A DNA stretch of 39,898 nucleotides, taken from assembly GCA_964346355.1 (NCBI GenBank), contig CAYFUH010000012.1, forward strand, positions 1-39,898, read 5' to 3'. The notes below the pieces were generated by a model. That model was given only the letters and a program-made list of their open reading frames with translations, made no database searches and was not told where the DNA came from. Every line of letters begins with the position of its first letter. Position 1 is the stretch's first letter. This DNA is from UBA6115 sp964346355 (GTDB lineage Bacteria; Bacillota; Clostridia; Christensenellales; Aristaeellaceae). A program made the translations under genes and the position numbers. This document shows, one piece after another, positions 31,163 through 39,626 of this stretch.

Positions 31163-32974
31163 ATGAGCCAAACGACGAAAAAAGACCATAGAACCCGCGC
31201 GCTGCTGTCGCGCTTTATCCCCTATTACAAGCCCTATCTGGGCATCCTGGCGCTGGACATGACCTGTGCTGTACTGACCACCATCTGCGCGCTGGTCTTC
31301 CCGCTGATTGTGCGGCAGATTACGGATTTGGCGGTATCAGACGCCAGCAGCATCACGCTGGATGTGGTGCTCAAATTAGGCGCTTTGTATGTGGGCCTGC
31401 TCCTGCTTGAGGCGGGTAGCCGCTATTATATGCAGTCCCAGGGGCATATCATGGGCGCCAAGATTGAGCGTGACATGCGCCAAGGCCTGTTTGCCCACCT
31501 GGCGCAGCTGTCCTTCTCCTATTACAGCGAGACCAAAGTAGGCCAGATCATGTCGCGCATCACCAGCGACCTGTTTGATGTGACGGAGTTTGCCCACCAC
31601 TGCCCGGAGGAGTTTTTAATCGGCTTCATCAACCTGGTGGTGAGCTTTGTGATTTTAAGCCATATGAACCTGGTCTTAACCCTCATCATCTTTTTGGCGC
31701 TGCCGCTGATGATGCTGTCCATCTTCCTGTTTAATACCAAACTGCGCGACACCTTCAAGGCAACGCGCTTCCAATTGGGTGAGATCAACGCCCAGGCGGA
31801 GGATAGCCTGCTGGGCATGCGCGTGGTGCAGTCCTTTGCCAATGAAGAATTGGAAAGCCAGAAGTTTGAGGAAGGCAACCAGACCTTCCTGCAGCTAAAG
31901 AAAAAGCAGTACAAGGTGATGGCGGGCTTCCACTCCACCACCAGGCTGCTCAACGGCCTGATGAACCTGCTGGTCATTGTGGCCGGCGCCATCTTCCTCT
32001 CCCGCGGGCAGTTGACCCCGGGCGAGTTTGCCTCCTACCTGCTCTACATCAACCTGCTGCTCAACACCGTGACCCGCCTGGTCAACTTTATGGAGCAGTA
32101 CCAGCGCGGCTTAACCGGCATTGAGCGCTTTTATGAGATCATGGACGCGCCGCTGGAAATCACCAACCAGCCGGACGCTGTGGACCTGACAGACACCCGC
32201 GGGGAAATCACCCTGGATAAGGTCACCTTCCAGTATACGCCGGATGGCCCCAAGGTGCTGGATGAGGTGAACCTCTTTGTGCCAAGCGGCCAGAACGTGG
32301 CCTTAGTTGGCCCCAGCGGCTCGGGCAAGACCACGCTGTGCAACCTGATCCCCCGCTTTTATGACGTGACAAAAGGCCGCGTCTTAATTGACGGCAAGGA
32401 CGTGCGCGGGTTGACCCTCAAGTCCCTGCGCGGCAGCATCGGCACCGTGCAGCAGGATGTGTATCTGTTCTCCGGCACCGTGCTTGAGAACATCGCCTAC
32501 GGCAAACCGGGCGCCTTAATGGAGGACGTGGTTCAGGCCGCGAAGCGCGCCGGCGCGCATGAGTTTATCACGGCGCTGCCCGAGGGGTATGACACCTATG
32601 TGGGCGAGCGCGGCGTGAAGCTGTCCGGCGGGCAGAAGCAGCGCCTGTCCATCGCCCGCGTGTTTTTGAAGGACCCGCCCATCCTCCTCTTGGATGAGGC
32701 CACCAGTGCCCTTGATAACGAGTCGGAGATGCTGGTGCAGCAGTCATTGGAGGAATTGGCCAAGGGCCGCACCACGCTGACCATCGCGCACCGGCTGACC
32801 ACCATCCGCAACGCGGATGTCATCTGGGTGTTGACGGACAACGGGCTTGAAGAAAGCGGCAGCCATGAGGAATTAATCAAAAAACGCGGTTTGTATTACC
32901 AGCTGTATCAGCTCTATACCGAGAAGGGCGATCAGGAGCAGACGGCCCTGTTTTCAGGGCCCTTACAATCATAG
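31163..32974 (+). CDS. ABC exporter, fused membrane and ATPase domains
   Basis: This 603-residue half-transporter has six N-terminal membrane helices (about residues 20-310) and a C-terminal ATPase. Nucleotide motifs are complete: Walker A GPSGSGKTTL, Q-loop QQDVYLFSG, signature LSGGQKQR, Walker B ILLLDEATSALD and the H-loop IAHRL. It works as a homodimer or with a partner, but no second half-transporter gene is adjacent, so a homodimer is likelier. Lipid, drug or peptide export are all possible; the MsbA/multidrug-like sequence does not settle it. AAAGGAG precedes the ATG at 31163. Confidence 0.93.
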   Translation: MSQTTKKDHRTRALLSRFIPYYKPYLGILALDMTCAVLTTICALVFPLIVRQITDLAVSDASSITLDVVLKLGALYVGLLLLEAGSRYYMQSQGHIMGAKIERDMRQGLFAHLAQLSFSYYSETKVGQIMSRITSDLFDVTEFAHHCPEEFLIGFINLVVSFVILSHMNLVLTLIIFLALPLMMLSIFLFNTKLRDTFKATRFQLGEINAQAEDSLLGMRVVQSFANEELESQKFEEGNQTFLQLKKKQYKVMAGFHSTTRLLNGLMNLLVIVAGAIFLSRGQLTPGEFASYLLYINLLLNTVTRLVNFMEQYQRGLTGIERFYEIMDAPLEITNQPDAVDLTDTRGEITLDKVTFQYTPDGPKVLDEVNLFVPSGQNVALVGPSGSGKTTLCNLIPRFYDVTKGRVLIDGKDVRGLTLKSLRGSIGTVQQDVYLFSGTVLENIAYGKPGALMEDVVQAAKRAGAHEFITALPEGYDTYVGERGVKLSGGQKQRLSIARVFLKDPPILLLDEATSALDNESEMLVQQSLEELAKGRTTLTIAHRLTTIRNADVIWVLTDNGLEESGSHEELIKKRGLYYQLYQLYTEKGDQEQTALFSGPLQS

Positions 32975-32983
32975 GAGGCGCAT

Positions 32984-34582
32984 ATGGATGTCTTGTTTTT
33001 AGGCGCGGCGCGCGAGGTAACCGGCAGTTCGTTTTTGGTGACCATTGGCGGCAAACACGTCCTGGTAGACTGCGGAATGGAGCAGGGGCGGGACACCTAT
33101 ATCAACCAGGAGTTGCCCATCAGCCCCACCCTGGTTGACGCGCTGGTTTTGACCCACGCGCACATAGACCACTCCGGTATGGTGCCGGCATTGGTCAAGC
33201 ACGGGTTTTCAGGCCCCATTTACGCCACCCCCGCAACCCAGATGCTGTGTGAGATCATGCTGATGGACTCGGCCTACATTCAGGAGAGCGAGGCTGAGTG
33301 GCAAAACCGCAAGTCCAAACGTTCCGGTGACGCGGTATATGAGCCCATTTACACCCAGGATGACGCGGCGCAGGCACTGGCGCAGTTTAACGCTGTGCCG
33401 TATCAGGAAGAGCGGGAAATATTGCCCGGCTGCGTCCTGTCCTTTACGGATGCTGGCCACCTGCTGGGGAGCGCCAGCGTGAAGATGACGCTCACAGAGG
33501 GGGATGTTACAAAGACCATCGTCTTCTCCGGCGATATTGGCAACCTCAACCAGCCCATCATCAAGGACCCGCAGTATTTAACCCAGGCGGACTTTGTGGT
33601 GATGGAATCCACCTACGGCGATCGCCTGCACGGGGAGCGGCCGGACTACCTGGCCGATTTGACCGACGCCCTGCAGGCCGCCTTCAACCGCGGCGGCAAT
33701 GTGGTAATCCCCTCCTTCGCGGTGGGCAGAACGCAGGAGATTTTGTACTTCCTGCGCGAGATCAAGGAGCAGGGCATGGTGCAGGGGCATGACGGCTTCC
33801 CCGTCTACCTGGACAGCCCGCTGGCAATCAAGGCCACCAACATCTTTGTGGAAGCGCCGCCCACCAATTTTGATGAGGAGATGCTGTCCCTGCTGCACGC
33901 GGGCATCAACCCCATCAGCTTTCCGGATCTGACCGTCTGTGTGACAGCGGAGGAAAGCAAGCAGATCAACTTTGAGACGCGGCCCTGCGTCATCATCTCC
34001 GCCTCCGGCATGGCGGAAGCCGGGCGCATCCGCCACCACCTGAAGCACAACCTGTGGCGCCCGGAATCCATGGTGCTGTTTGTGGGCTACCAGAGCGAGG
34101 GCACCCTGGGCAGGCAGCTGTATGACGGCGCCAAGAGCGTGCGCCTGTTTCATGAAACCATCGCGGTGAAGGCGGAAATCCGCATGCTGCGCGCCATCAG
34201 CGGCCACGCGGACCAGGCGGGGCTGTTAACCTGGATTTCAAGCTTTGATCCCAAGCCGCAAAAGGTGTTTGTCACCCATGGCGAGGAGCAGGTGGCCCTG
34301 CACTTTGAAGGCATGCTGAAGGACCGCGGCTTGATGACCTTTGTGCCCTTCTCCGGCGACAGCTGGAACTTGCGGGCGGATGAGCAAATGACCTACGGCA
34401 CGCGCGATTTGGTAGACAAGGCGGACAAAAAACAGCGCAAGATTGAAAAACGCGACACCGCCCTCATGGATGCGCTGGCCCGCTTAAGCGCGCTGGTCAA
34501 CGCCGCTTCCGGCTATAGCAACAAGCTGAAGGCCAAACTGACCCAGCAGATCAACGACCTGGTTAACAGGTGGGAGGATTAA
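32984..34582 (+). CDS. MBL-fold/beta-CASP ribonuclease-like protein
   Basis: This 532-residue protein joins a metallo-beta-lactamase core to a beta-CASP domain and a C-terminal RNA-specificity (KH-like) region, the architecture of CPSF-73-like RNases. The di-zinc motif LTHAHIDHSG carries His58, His60, Asp62 and His63. The third motif is FTDAGHLLGSAS (about residue 155). The fourth and beta-CASP motifs include SGDIGN, ESTYGDR, and SGHADQAGLL near the C terminus. It probably processes or degrades RNA in the cytoplasm. The gene follows the exporter by 9 nt with an AGGAGG site and is terminated by a clear hairpin. Confidence 0.92.
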   Translation: MDVLFLGAAREVTGSSFLVTIGGKHVLVDCGMEQGRDTYINQELPISPTLVDALVLTHAHIDHSGMVPALVKHGFSGPIYATPATQMLCEIMLMDSAYIQESEAEWQNRKSKRSGDAVYEPIYTQDDAAQALAQFNAVPYQEEREILPGCVLSFTDAGHLLGSASVKMTLTEGDVTKTIVFSGDIGNLNQPIIKDPQYLTQADFVVMESTYGDRLHGERPDYLADLTDALQAAFNRGGNVVIPSFAVGRTQEILYFLREIKEQGMVQGHDGFPVYLDSPLAIKATNIFVEAPPTNFDEEMLSLLHAGINPISFPDLTVCVTAEESKQINFETRPCVIISASGMAEAGRIRHHLKHNLWRPESMVLFVGYQSEGTLGRQLYDGAKSVRLFHETIAVKAEIRMLRAISGHADQAGLLTWISSFDPKPQKVFVTHGEEQVALHFEGMLKDRGLMTFVPFSGDSWNLRADEQMTYGTRDLVDKADKKQRKIEKRDTALMDALARLSALVNAASGYSNKLKAKLTQQINDLVNRWED

Positions 34583-34599
34583 CACCTGTATTGATAAAG

Positions 34600-34636
34600 G
34601 GCTGCCGCACGGGATTTCCGCGCGGCAGCCTTTTTT
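34600..34636 (+). terminator. Intrinsic terminator after the MBL/beta-CASP gene
   Basis: GGCTGCCGC (34600-34608) pairs with GCGGCAGCC (34622-34630), followed by six T. Confidence 0.88.
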
Positions 34637-34650
34637 ATACGGCGAATGGT

Positions 34651-35914
34651 TTACAGAATAGCTCTTCTCTCTTCCTCTGTACTTGGACTGAACTGCATGG
34701 TCAATACGCGGACAAGTTCGCCCGTTTTGGCGTCCAATTCCACCTTGTAGTTGGGCACAGGCTCCTCCCCGTACGTTTTTCTGATCAAGTCCGTCAAGCG
34801 GCGGTCCGGATCATAAATGGTCGGGCTTGCGTAGTAGACCTTCCACAGGGGTTTTTCCGGATCGGTCACGTCATAAAACAGGTTGACATTAAACTCATTC
34901 GCAGGATGGTCAGCGATGATTTTTGCCTGATTCTCACTTAACCCGTATGCCTGTATCAGGGCTGCGCGGGCCAGACCCAGCGCTTCCTCCTGGCTGATGA
35001 CATCCGTTCCCGGCAAGCCGTATTCAAACTCGCTGGCGATTTTCATGTACGAATTAAACGGCCAATCCGCTTTGTCCGGATGCGTTTGCACAAACGCCCG
35101 AATCATGGGCGCGATTTCCTGTGAAAAGGCTGCCTTCGCCTCCAATTCCCAGGTCCAGAAAACCTTGGGTTCCTTATATTCTTCCACAAATGCGCGGATC
35201 GCTTTGGCAACCGGCGTATTGCGCCGGGCTTTCTCAGCATCAAGCATGGCTTTATATTCCTCAAGGGATGAGCGCAGCTCCCCGGTATCCGGATGGACGA
35301 ACATATCAATCACCGCAAACGGGATTTCCTCTTTCTTGACGCCTGTATTCCAGGAGTCAAAATTGACATACCAATAGGACTGACGATCCCCCGGGGCTGC
35401 GTTTTCCGGTATCTGGAAACTGGTTTCCACCCGAAGTTTGTCCATCACCTCAGGTGAAACCCCAAACACCCGGATGACCTCCTGCTTGGCGATGTTGACA
35501 GCATCCACCCGGCTGACAGGGCCCTTTTGGGGCTTGGTGTAGATGGTTTTATGCTCCTGGTGATTGCCGACTTGCTGCATGAGTTCGGAATACCAGGCCT
35601 GCTCTTCCGCCGACCAGGTGTCAAACTCGCCCCAGGCCGCCTGCATGATGCTGAGGAAGTTGGCGCTTTCCGCCTCCTCCCCGATGAAGGCCGCGATGGC
35701 CGCATCCGCGATGCGCTCGGCCTCCTGCGCGTCCACGTCCTTATTGAGAAGCCTCTTTAGTTCCTCAGTATCCTCGATATAGCCTTGGGCGATTAAATCC
35801 CGCACCAGTTTGGCCTTCTTGCCGGGTTCCCAGTGGATGTACCCGCCCTGCTTTTGCTCTATTTGCGCCATGAACCTCCCGGTATCCCGCAGGGTGGTCA
35901 TGGCGATGGCCGCC
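34651..35914 (-). CDS. PepSY-repeat membrane protein, likely anti-sigma partner (C-terminal part, before assembly gap)
   Basis: This is the C-terminal part of one gene whose N-terminal part lies at 36015-36236. It contains the extracytoplasmic domain with two PepSY-like repeats: the first near SRVDAVNIAKQEVIRVFG with YWYVNFDSW and FVHPDTGEL, the second near SQEEALGLARAALIQAYG with WKVYYASP and LDAKTGELV. Both show the amphipathic helix plus strands and a closing D.kTGEl turn. Removing one copy of the 55-nt repeat that flanks the gap gives a single in-frame 476-residue protein. PepSY-type domains next to an ECF sigma gene suggest an envelope sensor; no classical anti-sigma motif (zinc HxxxC) is seen. 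Confidence 0.8.
35860..35914. repeat. Left copy of 55-nt duplication flanking the assembly gap
   Basis: Bases 35860-35914 equal bases 36015-36069 exactly, and both copies abut the N run. It is an assembly overlap, not a biological repeat. Confidence 0.95.
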
Positions 35915-36014
35915 NNNNNNNNNNNNNNNNNNNNNNNNNNNNNNNNNNNNNNNNNNNNNNNNNNNNNNNNNNNNNNNNNNNNNNNNNNNNNNNNNNNNNN
36001 NNNNNNNNNNNNNN
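35915..36014. other. Assembly gap of exactly 100 N
   Basis: The run is a fixed-size scaffold join of unknown true length. Its flanks are an identical 55-nt overlap, so nothing is probably missing. Confidence 0.97.
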
Positions 36015-36069
36015 TATTTGCGCCATGAACCTCCCGGTATCCCGCAGGGTGGTCATGGCGATGGCCGCC
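36015..36069. repeat. Right copy of 55-nt duplication flanking the assembly gap
   Basis: This is the partner of 35860-35914. It begins immediately after the last N. Confidence 0.95.
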
Positions 36070-36236
36070 AGCACCACCAAGGACAGCCCCATGGCCAGCG
36101 CCAGGCTGAGTTTGCGCTTGTTAAGCCGCGCTTTTTTGTGGTTGAGCGCATGGAACACATCCTGCTGGTGCCCTTTGGTGAATTCCAGCGGCGCGAATGC
36201 CTTGTCAAATGCCGTTTTCATCTTATCTTGACGCAT
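36015..36236 (-). CDS. PepSY-repeat membrane protein, likely anti-sigma partner (N-terminal part, after assembly gap)
   Basis: This is the N-terminal part of the gene continued at 34651-35859. It begins MRQDKMKTAFDKAFAPLEF with a cytoplasmic region of about 42 residues and then one membrane helix (about 43-64, LSLALAMGLSLVVLAAIA). In sigma/anti-sigma pairs the cytoplasmic end would hold the sigma factor; this is inference. The ATG at 36236 has AAAGGAGG at 6 nt and overlaps the end of the sigma gene by 14 nt, so the two are cotranslated. The right copy of the gap-flanking repeat is 36015-36069. Confidence 0.8.
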
Positions 36237-36753
36237 GCTGTGCCTCCTTTATCAGCTGCGCGCGCAGTTTCTCCTGCGCCCGTTTGAGCCGGTAATACAC
36301 GGTGGAGACGGACACATTGAGGATGCCCGCGATCTCCTCCGCGGTGTAATTTTGGTAGTAGTGCAAAAGGAGGACGACGCGGAAGTTTGGCTTTAAGCGC
36401 ATCACATCCTCCACCAGCCCCAATTCGTCAATGTCCATGTCTTGGGACGCCGTGATCATGGCCTCCTCCAGCGGCAGGTTGCGCACCCTGTGCCGGAACC
36501 AGGCGCTGCGCAGCACATCCTTGCAGGTATTGACCGCGATGCGCGCAAGCCAGGCTTTTTCTGATTCAGGCGTGACGCCGCGCCCCCGTGCCCGGTAGGC
36601 CTTGAGGAAGGTATCCTGGGCCGCGTCCTCCGCCAGGCCTGCGTCCTTGAGGTAAGCAAAGCAAAGGCGGAGCACGCCCGTGCCGTGATCCTCCATCAGC
36701 CGGGTCAGCCATTGCTCCCCCGTCATATCGCGCCCGTACGCTGCGCTGTTCAT
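36223..36753 (-). CDS. ECF-type RNA polymerase sigma factor
   Basis: This 176-residue protein has the two domains of an extracytoplasmic-function sigma-70 factor: region 2 (CFAYLKDAGLAEDAAQDTFL and the following basic helix, about residues 25-90) and region 4 with a helix-turn-helix (YTAEEIAGILNVSVSTVYYRLKRA, about residues 130-160). They are joined by an acidic linker. ATG 36753 is chosen because AGGAGGT precedes it and the N terminus fits; a longer frame upstream would use the promoter region. It precedes and overlaps the PepSY-repeat membrane protein gene by 14 nt, the usual order for a sigma/regulator pair. The cognate signal is unknown. Confidence 0.9.
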   Translation of the reverse strand: MNSAAYGRDMTGEQWLTRLMEDHGTGVLRLCFAYLKDAGLAEDAAQDTFLKAYRARGRGVTPESEKAWLARIAVNTCKDVLRSAWFRHRVRNLPLEEAMITASQDMDIDELGLVEDVMRLKPNFRVVLLLHYYQNYTAEEIAGILNVSVSTVYYRLKRAQEKLRAQLIKEAQHASR

Positions 36754-36797
36754 GGCCGCCTCACCTCCTTCACCCTTATTGACGAAACACAGCATGA

Positions 36798-36827
36798 AAA
36801 TTACAAAGTGTGAGATGCTATTGTAAA
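36798..36827 (-). promoter_or_regulatory. Possible promoter of the sigma/PepSY operon
   Basis: On the minus strand, TTTACA (36822-36827), an 18-bp spacer and TAATTT (36798-36803). An inverted repeat TTACAA/TTGTAA (36801-36806 and 36821-36826) brackets it. It could also be ECF-driven. Confidence 0.4.
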
Positions 36828-36860
36828 TAAAAACAGCACCCGGGCGCAAACCTGGGTGCC
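36825..36860 (-). terminator. Intrinsic terminator of the exonuclease III gene
   Basis: GGGTGC/GCACCC stem (36854-36859 with 36836-36841), extended by flanking pairs, followed on the minus strand by TGTTTTTATTT. Confidence 0.7.
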
Positions 36861-36878
36861 GTCCTGGTTTTGAGGGTG

Positions 36879-37634
36879 TTACTTCAGGTCGATCTGAAGG
36901 GTCACCGGGCAGTGGTCGGAGCCGTAGATGTCGCTCCTGATATCTGCCGCCGTGATCTGACCCTTGATGCGGTTGGACACCAGGAAGTAATCGATGCGCC
37001 AGCCGGCGTTGCTGGCGCGGGCGTTATTGCGATAGCTCCACCAGGAGTAGGCCTCGGTCTTGTCCGGGTAGAGGTGGCGGAAGGTATCGGTAAAGCCGCT
37101 GCTTAACAGGGTGGTCATCTTGGCGCGCTCCTGGTCGGAGAAGCCGGGGTTGCCGCGGTTTTGGCGCGGGTATTTCAGGTCGATCTCCTGGTGGGCAACG
37201 TTCAAGTCCCCGCAGTAAATGACGGGCTTTTTTTGATCCAGCGCCATCAAGTGCGCGCGCATGGCGTCCTCAAAGGCTTCACGGTAGCCGATGCGCACCA
37301 ATTCCGGCTGGGCGTTGGGCACATAGGCATTGACCAGGTAAAAGCCGGGGTATTCCAGCGTCATCACCCGCCCCTCATCCAGGTGGTCCTCTCCCAGGCC
37401 AAAGGTAATGGCCAGCGGCTCATGCCGCGTAAACACTGCCGTACCAGAATAGCCCTTGCGCTGGGCGGAGTGCCAGTAGTCCTCATACCCGGGCGGGTCA
37501 TACTGCGCCTGTCCGGGCTGCATTTTGGTCTCCTGCAGGCAGACAAAATCTGCGTTCAGGTTGATGAACGCCTCATCAAACCCTTTATTCAACACCGCGC
37601 GAAAGCCATTCACATTCCATGATACAAACTTCAT
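36879..37634 (-). CDS. xth: Exodeoxyribonuclease III (AP endonuclease family)
   Basis: This 251-residue cytoplasmic enzyme repairs abasic sites by cutting 5' to the lesion and also has 3'-exonuclease activity. Conserved residues are visible: FVSWNVNGFRAVL, the metal ligand in CLQETKMQPGQ (Glu35), NAYVPNAQ, YCGDLNVAHQEIDL, and the catalytic GSDHCPV (the His and preceding Asp). The Bacillus ExoA pattern fits best. ATG 37634 follows AGGAG; longer frames upstream cross the divergent promoter. It is divergent from the aldo/keto reductase gene and shares a symmetrical promoter region with it. Confidence 0.95.
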   Translation of the reverse strand: MKFVSWNVNGFRAVLNKGFDEAFINLNADFVCLQETKMQPGQAQYDPPGYEDYWHSAQRKGYSGTAVFTRHEPLAITFGLGEDHLDEGRVMTLEYPGFYLVNAYVPNAQPELVRIGYREAFEDAMRAHLMALDQKKPVIYCGDLNVAHQEIDLKYPRQNRGNPGFSDQERAKMTTLLSSGFTDTFRHLYPDKTEAYSWWSYRNNARASNAGWRIDYFLVSNRIKGQITAADIRSDIYGSDHCPVTLQIDLK

Positions 37635-37668
37635 TTCAATCTCCTGATGCGTGAAAACGCTTATTTTA

Positions 37669-37700
37669 TTGGAATATACCCAATAAAGGGGTATATTCAA
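37669..37700. promoter_or_regulatory. Symmetrical overlapping divergent promoters with 10-bp palindrome (xth / aldo-keto reductase)
   Basis: A perfect inverted repeat (37672-37681 with 37689-37698, 7-bp spacer) covers promoter elements on both strands. Plus: TTGGAA (37669-37674), 17 bp, TATATT (37692-37697). Minus: TTGAAT (37695-37700), 16 bp, TATATT (37673-37678). Each palindrome arm holds the -10 of one promoter and overlaps the -35 of the other. Confidence 0.65.
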
Positions 37701-37743
37701 AGAAGGATGTATCTGATAAATACCGCACCGCACAGGAGGAAAC

Positions 37744-38733
37744 ATGTATACAGCAAACAAACAACGCTATGAAACCATGGAATACAAGCGCGTGGGCAAC
37801 AGCGGGCTCAAACTGCCCTATGTCTCACTCGGCCTGTGGCACAATTTTGGCAGCCTCTTCCCCCATGCCAACGCCAGAGAAATGATCCTGGGCGCCTTTG
37901 ATTTGGGCATCACACATTTTGACCTGGCCAACAACTATGGCCCCGTCCCCGGCAGCGCTGAGGAAACCTTTGGCAAAGTCCTCGCGCAGGATTTGCAGAA
38001 GTACCGGGATGAGATTATCATCTCCACCAAGTCCGGCTACTACATGTGGGAAGGCCCCTATGGGGAGTGGGGCAGCCGCAAGCAGATGATTGCCAGTTTG
38101 GATCAAAGCCTCAAACGCATGGGAATAGATTATGTGGACATCTTCTACTCCCACCGCCCGGACCCGGAAACACCGCTTGCGGAAACCGTCAGCGCGCTGG
38201 TGCAGGCTGTACGCTCCGGCAAGGCGCTGTATGTGGGCTTATCCAACTATGACGCCAAGCGCACCAAGGAAGCGATTGATTTGCTCAAGGCTGAGGGCAT
38301 CCACTGCTTAATCCACCAGCCGCGCTACAACATCTATGACCGCCGGCCCGAGGAAGGCCTGTACCAGGTGCTGGAAGAGGAAGGCGTGGGCGCGATCCCC
38401 TTCTCCCCATTGGAGCAGGGCCTCCTGACCAACCGCTACTTAAACGGCATCCCGGCGGATTCCAGGGCGGCAGGCGGCAGCATCTTCTTAAAAACCGAGC
38501 AGATAACCCAGGACAAATTAAGCCAAATCCGCCAGCTGAATGACATCGCGCTTCAGCGCGGGCAGACCCTGGCGCAGATGGCGCTGTCCTGGCTGCACAA
38601 GAGCCCGGTGACGGCTTCTGTCATCATCGGCGCCAGCCGTCTGTCCCAGATTGAGGACTGTGCCAAGGCGCACCAGGCTGCTCCCTTCACGCAGGAGGAG
38701 CTGGACAGGATTGACCGGATTGTAAAAGGATAA
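37744..38733 (+). CDS. Aldo/keto reductase, L-glyceraldehyde-3-phosphate reductase-like (YghZ group)
   Basis: This 329-residue NAD(P)H-dependent oxidoreductase has a TIM-barrel fold. The start MEYKRVGNSGLKLPYVSLGLW and THFDLANNYGP (catalytic Asp and Tyr), IISTKSGYYMWEGPYGEWGS (Lys) and YSHRPDPETPL (His) fit the tetrad. The long insert WEGPYGEWGSRK is typical of the YghZ/MgrA subgroup, which detoxifies L-glyceraldehyde 3-phosphate and methylglyoxal. Substrate assignment is by subgroup pattern. The ATG at 37744 follows AGGAGG with a short 3-nt gap; MEYKRVG at residue 12 is another possible start but has no ribosome site. It heads a run with the next two genes. Confidence 0.92.
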   Translation: MYTANKQRYETMEYKRVGNSGLKLPYVSLGLWHNFGSLFPHANAREMILGAFDLGITHFDLANNYGPVPGSAEETFGKVLAQDLQKYRDEIIISTKSGYYMWEGPYGEWGSRKQMIASLDQSLKRMGIDYVDIFYSHRPDPETPLAETVSALVQAVRSGKALYVGLSNYDAKRTKEAIDLLKAEGIHCLIHQPRYNIYDRRPEEGLYQVLEEEGVGAIPFSPLEQGLLTNRYLNGIPADSRAAGGSIFLKTEQITQDKLSQIRQLNDIALQRGQTLAQMALSWLHKSPVTASVIIGASRLSQIEDCAKAHQAAPFTQEELDRIDRIVKG

Positions 38734-38741
38734 GGGATAGT

Positions 38742-39626
38742 ATGCCAGAGATTGTCAACACCTATCGGGAGCAGGCGCCCGCCAGCCGCTTTATCGGCAT
38801 TATGTACGATGAATCCAACAGGGTGGACGGCAGCTTTGCCCATCTGTGGACCAGCTGGTTTGCGCACGGCCGCTTCAACGCCTTGGTCGCGCTGCAAACC
38901 GCGGACTGGCTGAACACCTACCCCGAGGCTGCCAGCTTGATCGGCTTGATGCGCCATCAGGCGGGGAAGGGCTTTGAGTACTGGATCGGTCTGTTTTTGC
39001 CCAGGGACACACCGGTGCCTGCCGGCTTTGACAGCCTGGACCTTCCGGCGATGGAACTTGGTGTGTGCTGGGTGAAAGGAAAGGAGCCGGATATTTTCTG
39101 GCAGGAAAACGCCTGCATAGAGCAGCTGCGCGCCCAGTTCACCTCCCCCAAGCCGGATCGTGACGGCTGGCTGATTGTGCTGGAGCGCTACCAGCAGGAG
39201 CGCTTTTCGGAAAATGAGGACGGCGTCAAAACCTTGGACATGGTCTTTATGCTCAAAGAGATTAACGAGGAAGAGGACACAGGCATGGATATGACGGACA
39301 TGGACCCATCGGGAAAATTCTATTGCGCCCATTGCCGCCATGCGATGGACAGCGATGCCTGCCCGGAGTGCGGCAAAAAAGGCACAGCACTGGACGCGGA
39401 GGACCCCATCTACATTGGTGAATTGCCCGGCAAGCTGCGCAACGCGCTGCAGATTGCCTTTTCGGCAACAGAGATCCCCTTTAACGCCTATTCCACCCTG
39501 GGCACAGGCTTCACGCTGTCGGCGGGCGACATCTTTGAAAGCTACAAGATTTACGCGCCATACGCCCGCTCAAAGGACGCCAAGGCAGCCTTTTTGAGCG
39601 TGTTTGAAATCAACGACGACGCCTGA
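38742..39626 (+). CDS. GyrI-like effector-binding domain plus zinc ribbon plus DUF2007-like C terminus
   Basis: This 294-residue soluble protein is probably built of three parts. Residues about 1-170 look like a GyrI/AraC-type effector-binding domain (FEYWIGLFLPRDT, FDSLDLPAMELGVCWVKG, DGWLIVLERYQ). Residues 195-210 form a CxxC...CxxC zinc ribbon (Cys195, Cys198, Cys207, Cys210). The C-terminal part, about 222-294, with LRNALQIAFSATEIPF, resembles the DUF2007-like signal-transduction domain. There is no DNA-binding domain, so it is likely a small-molecule sensor or adaptor. It follows the reductase by 8 nt and overlaps the DUF503 gene by 1 nt (TGATG). The domain names are by pattern only. Confidence 0.7.
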   Translation: MPEIVNTYREQAPASRFIGIMYDESNRVDGSFAHLWTSWFAHGRFNALVALQTADWLNTYPEAASLIGLMRHQAGKGFEYWIGLFLPRDTPVPAGFDSLDLPAMELGVCWVKGKEPDIFWQENACIEQLRAQFTSPKPDRDGWLIVLERYQQERFSENEDGVKTLDMVFMLKEINEEEDTGMDMTDMDPSGKFYCAHCRHAMDSDACPECGKKGTALDAEDPIYIGELPGKLRNALQIAFSATEIPFNAYSTLGTGFTLSAGDIFESYKIYAPYARSKDAKAAFLSVFEINDDA

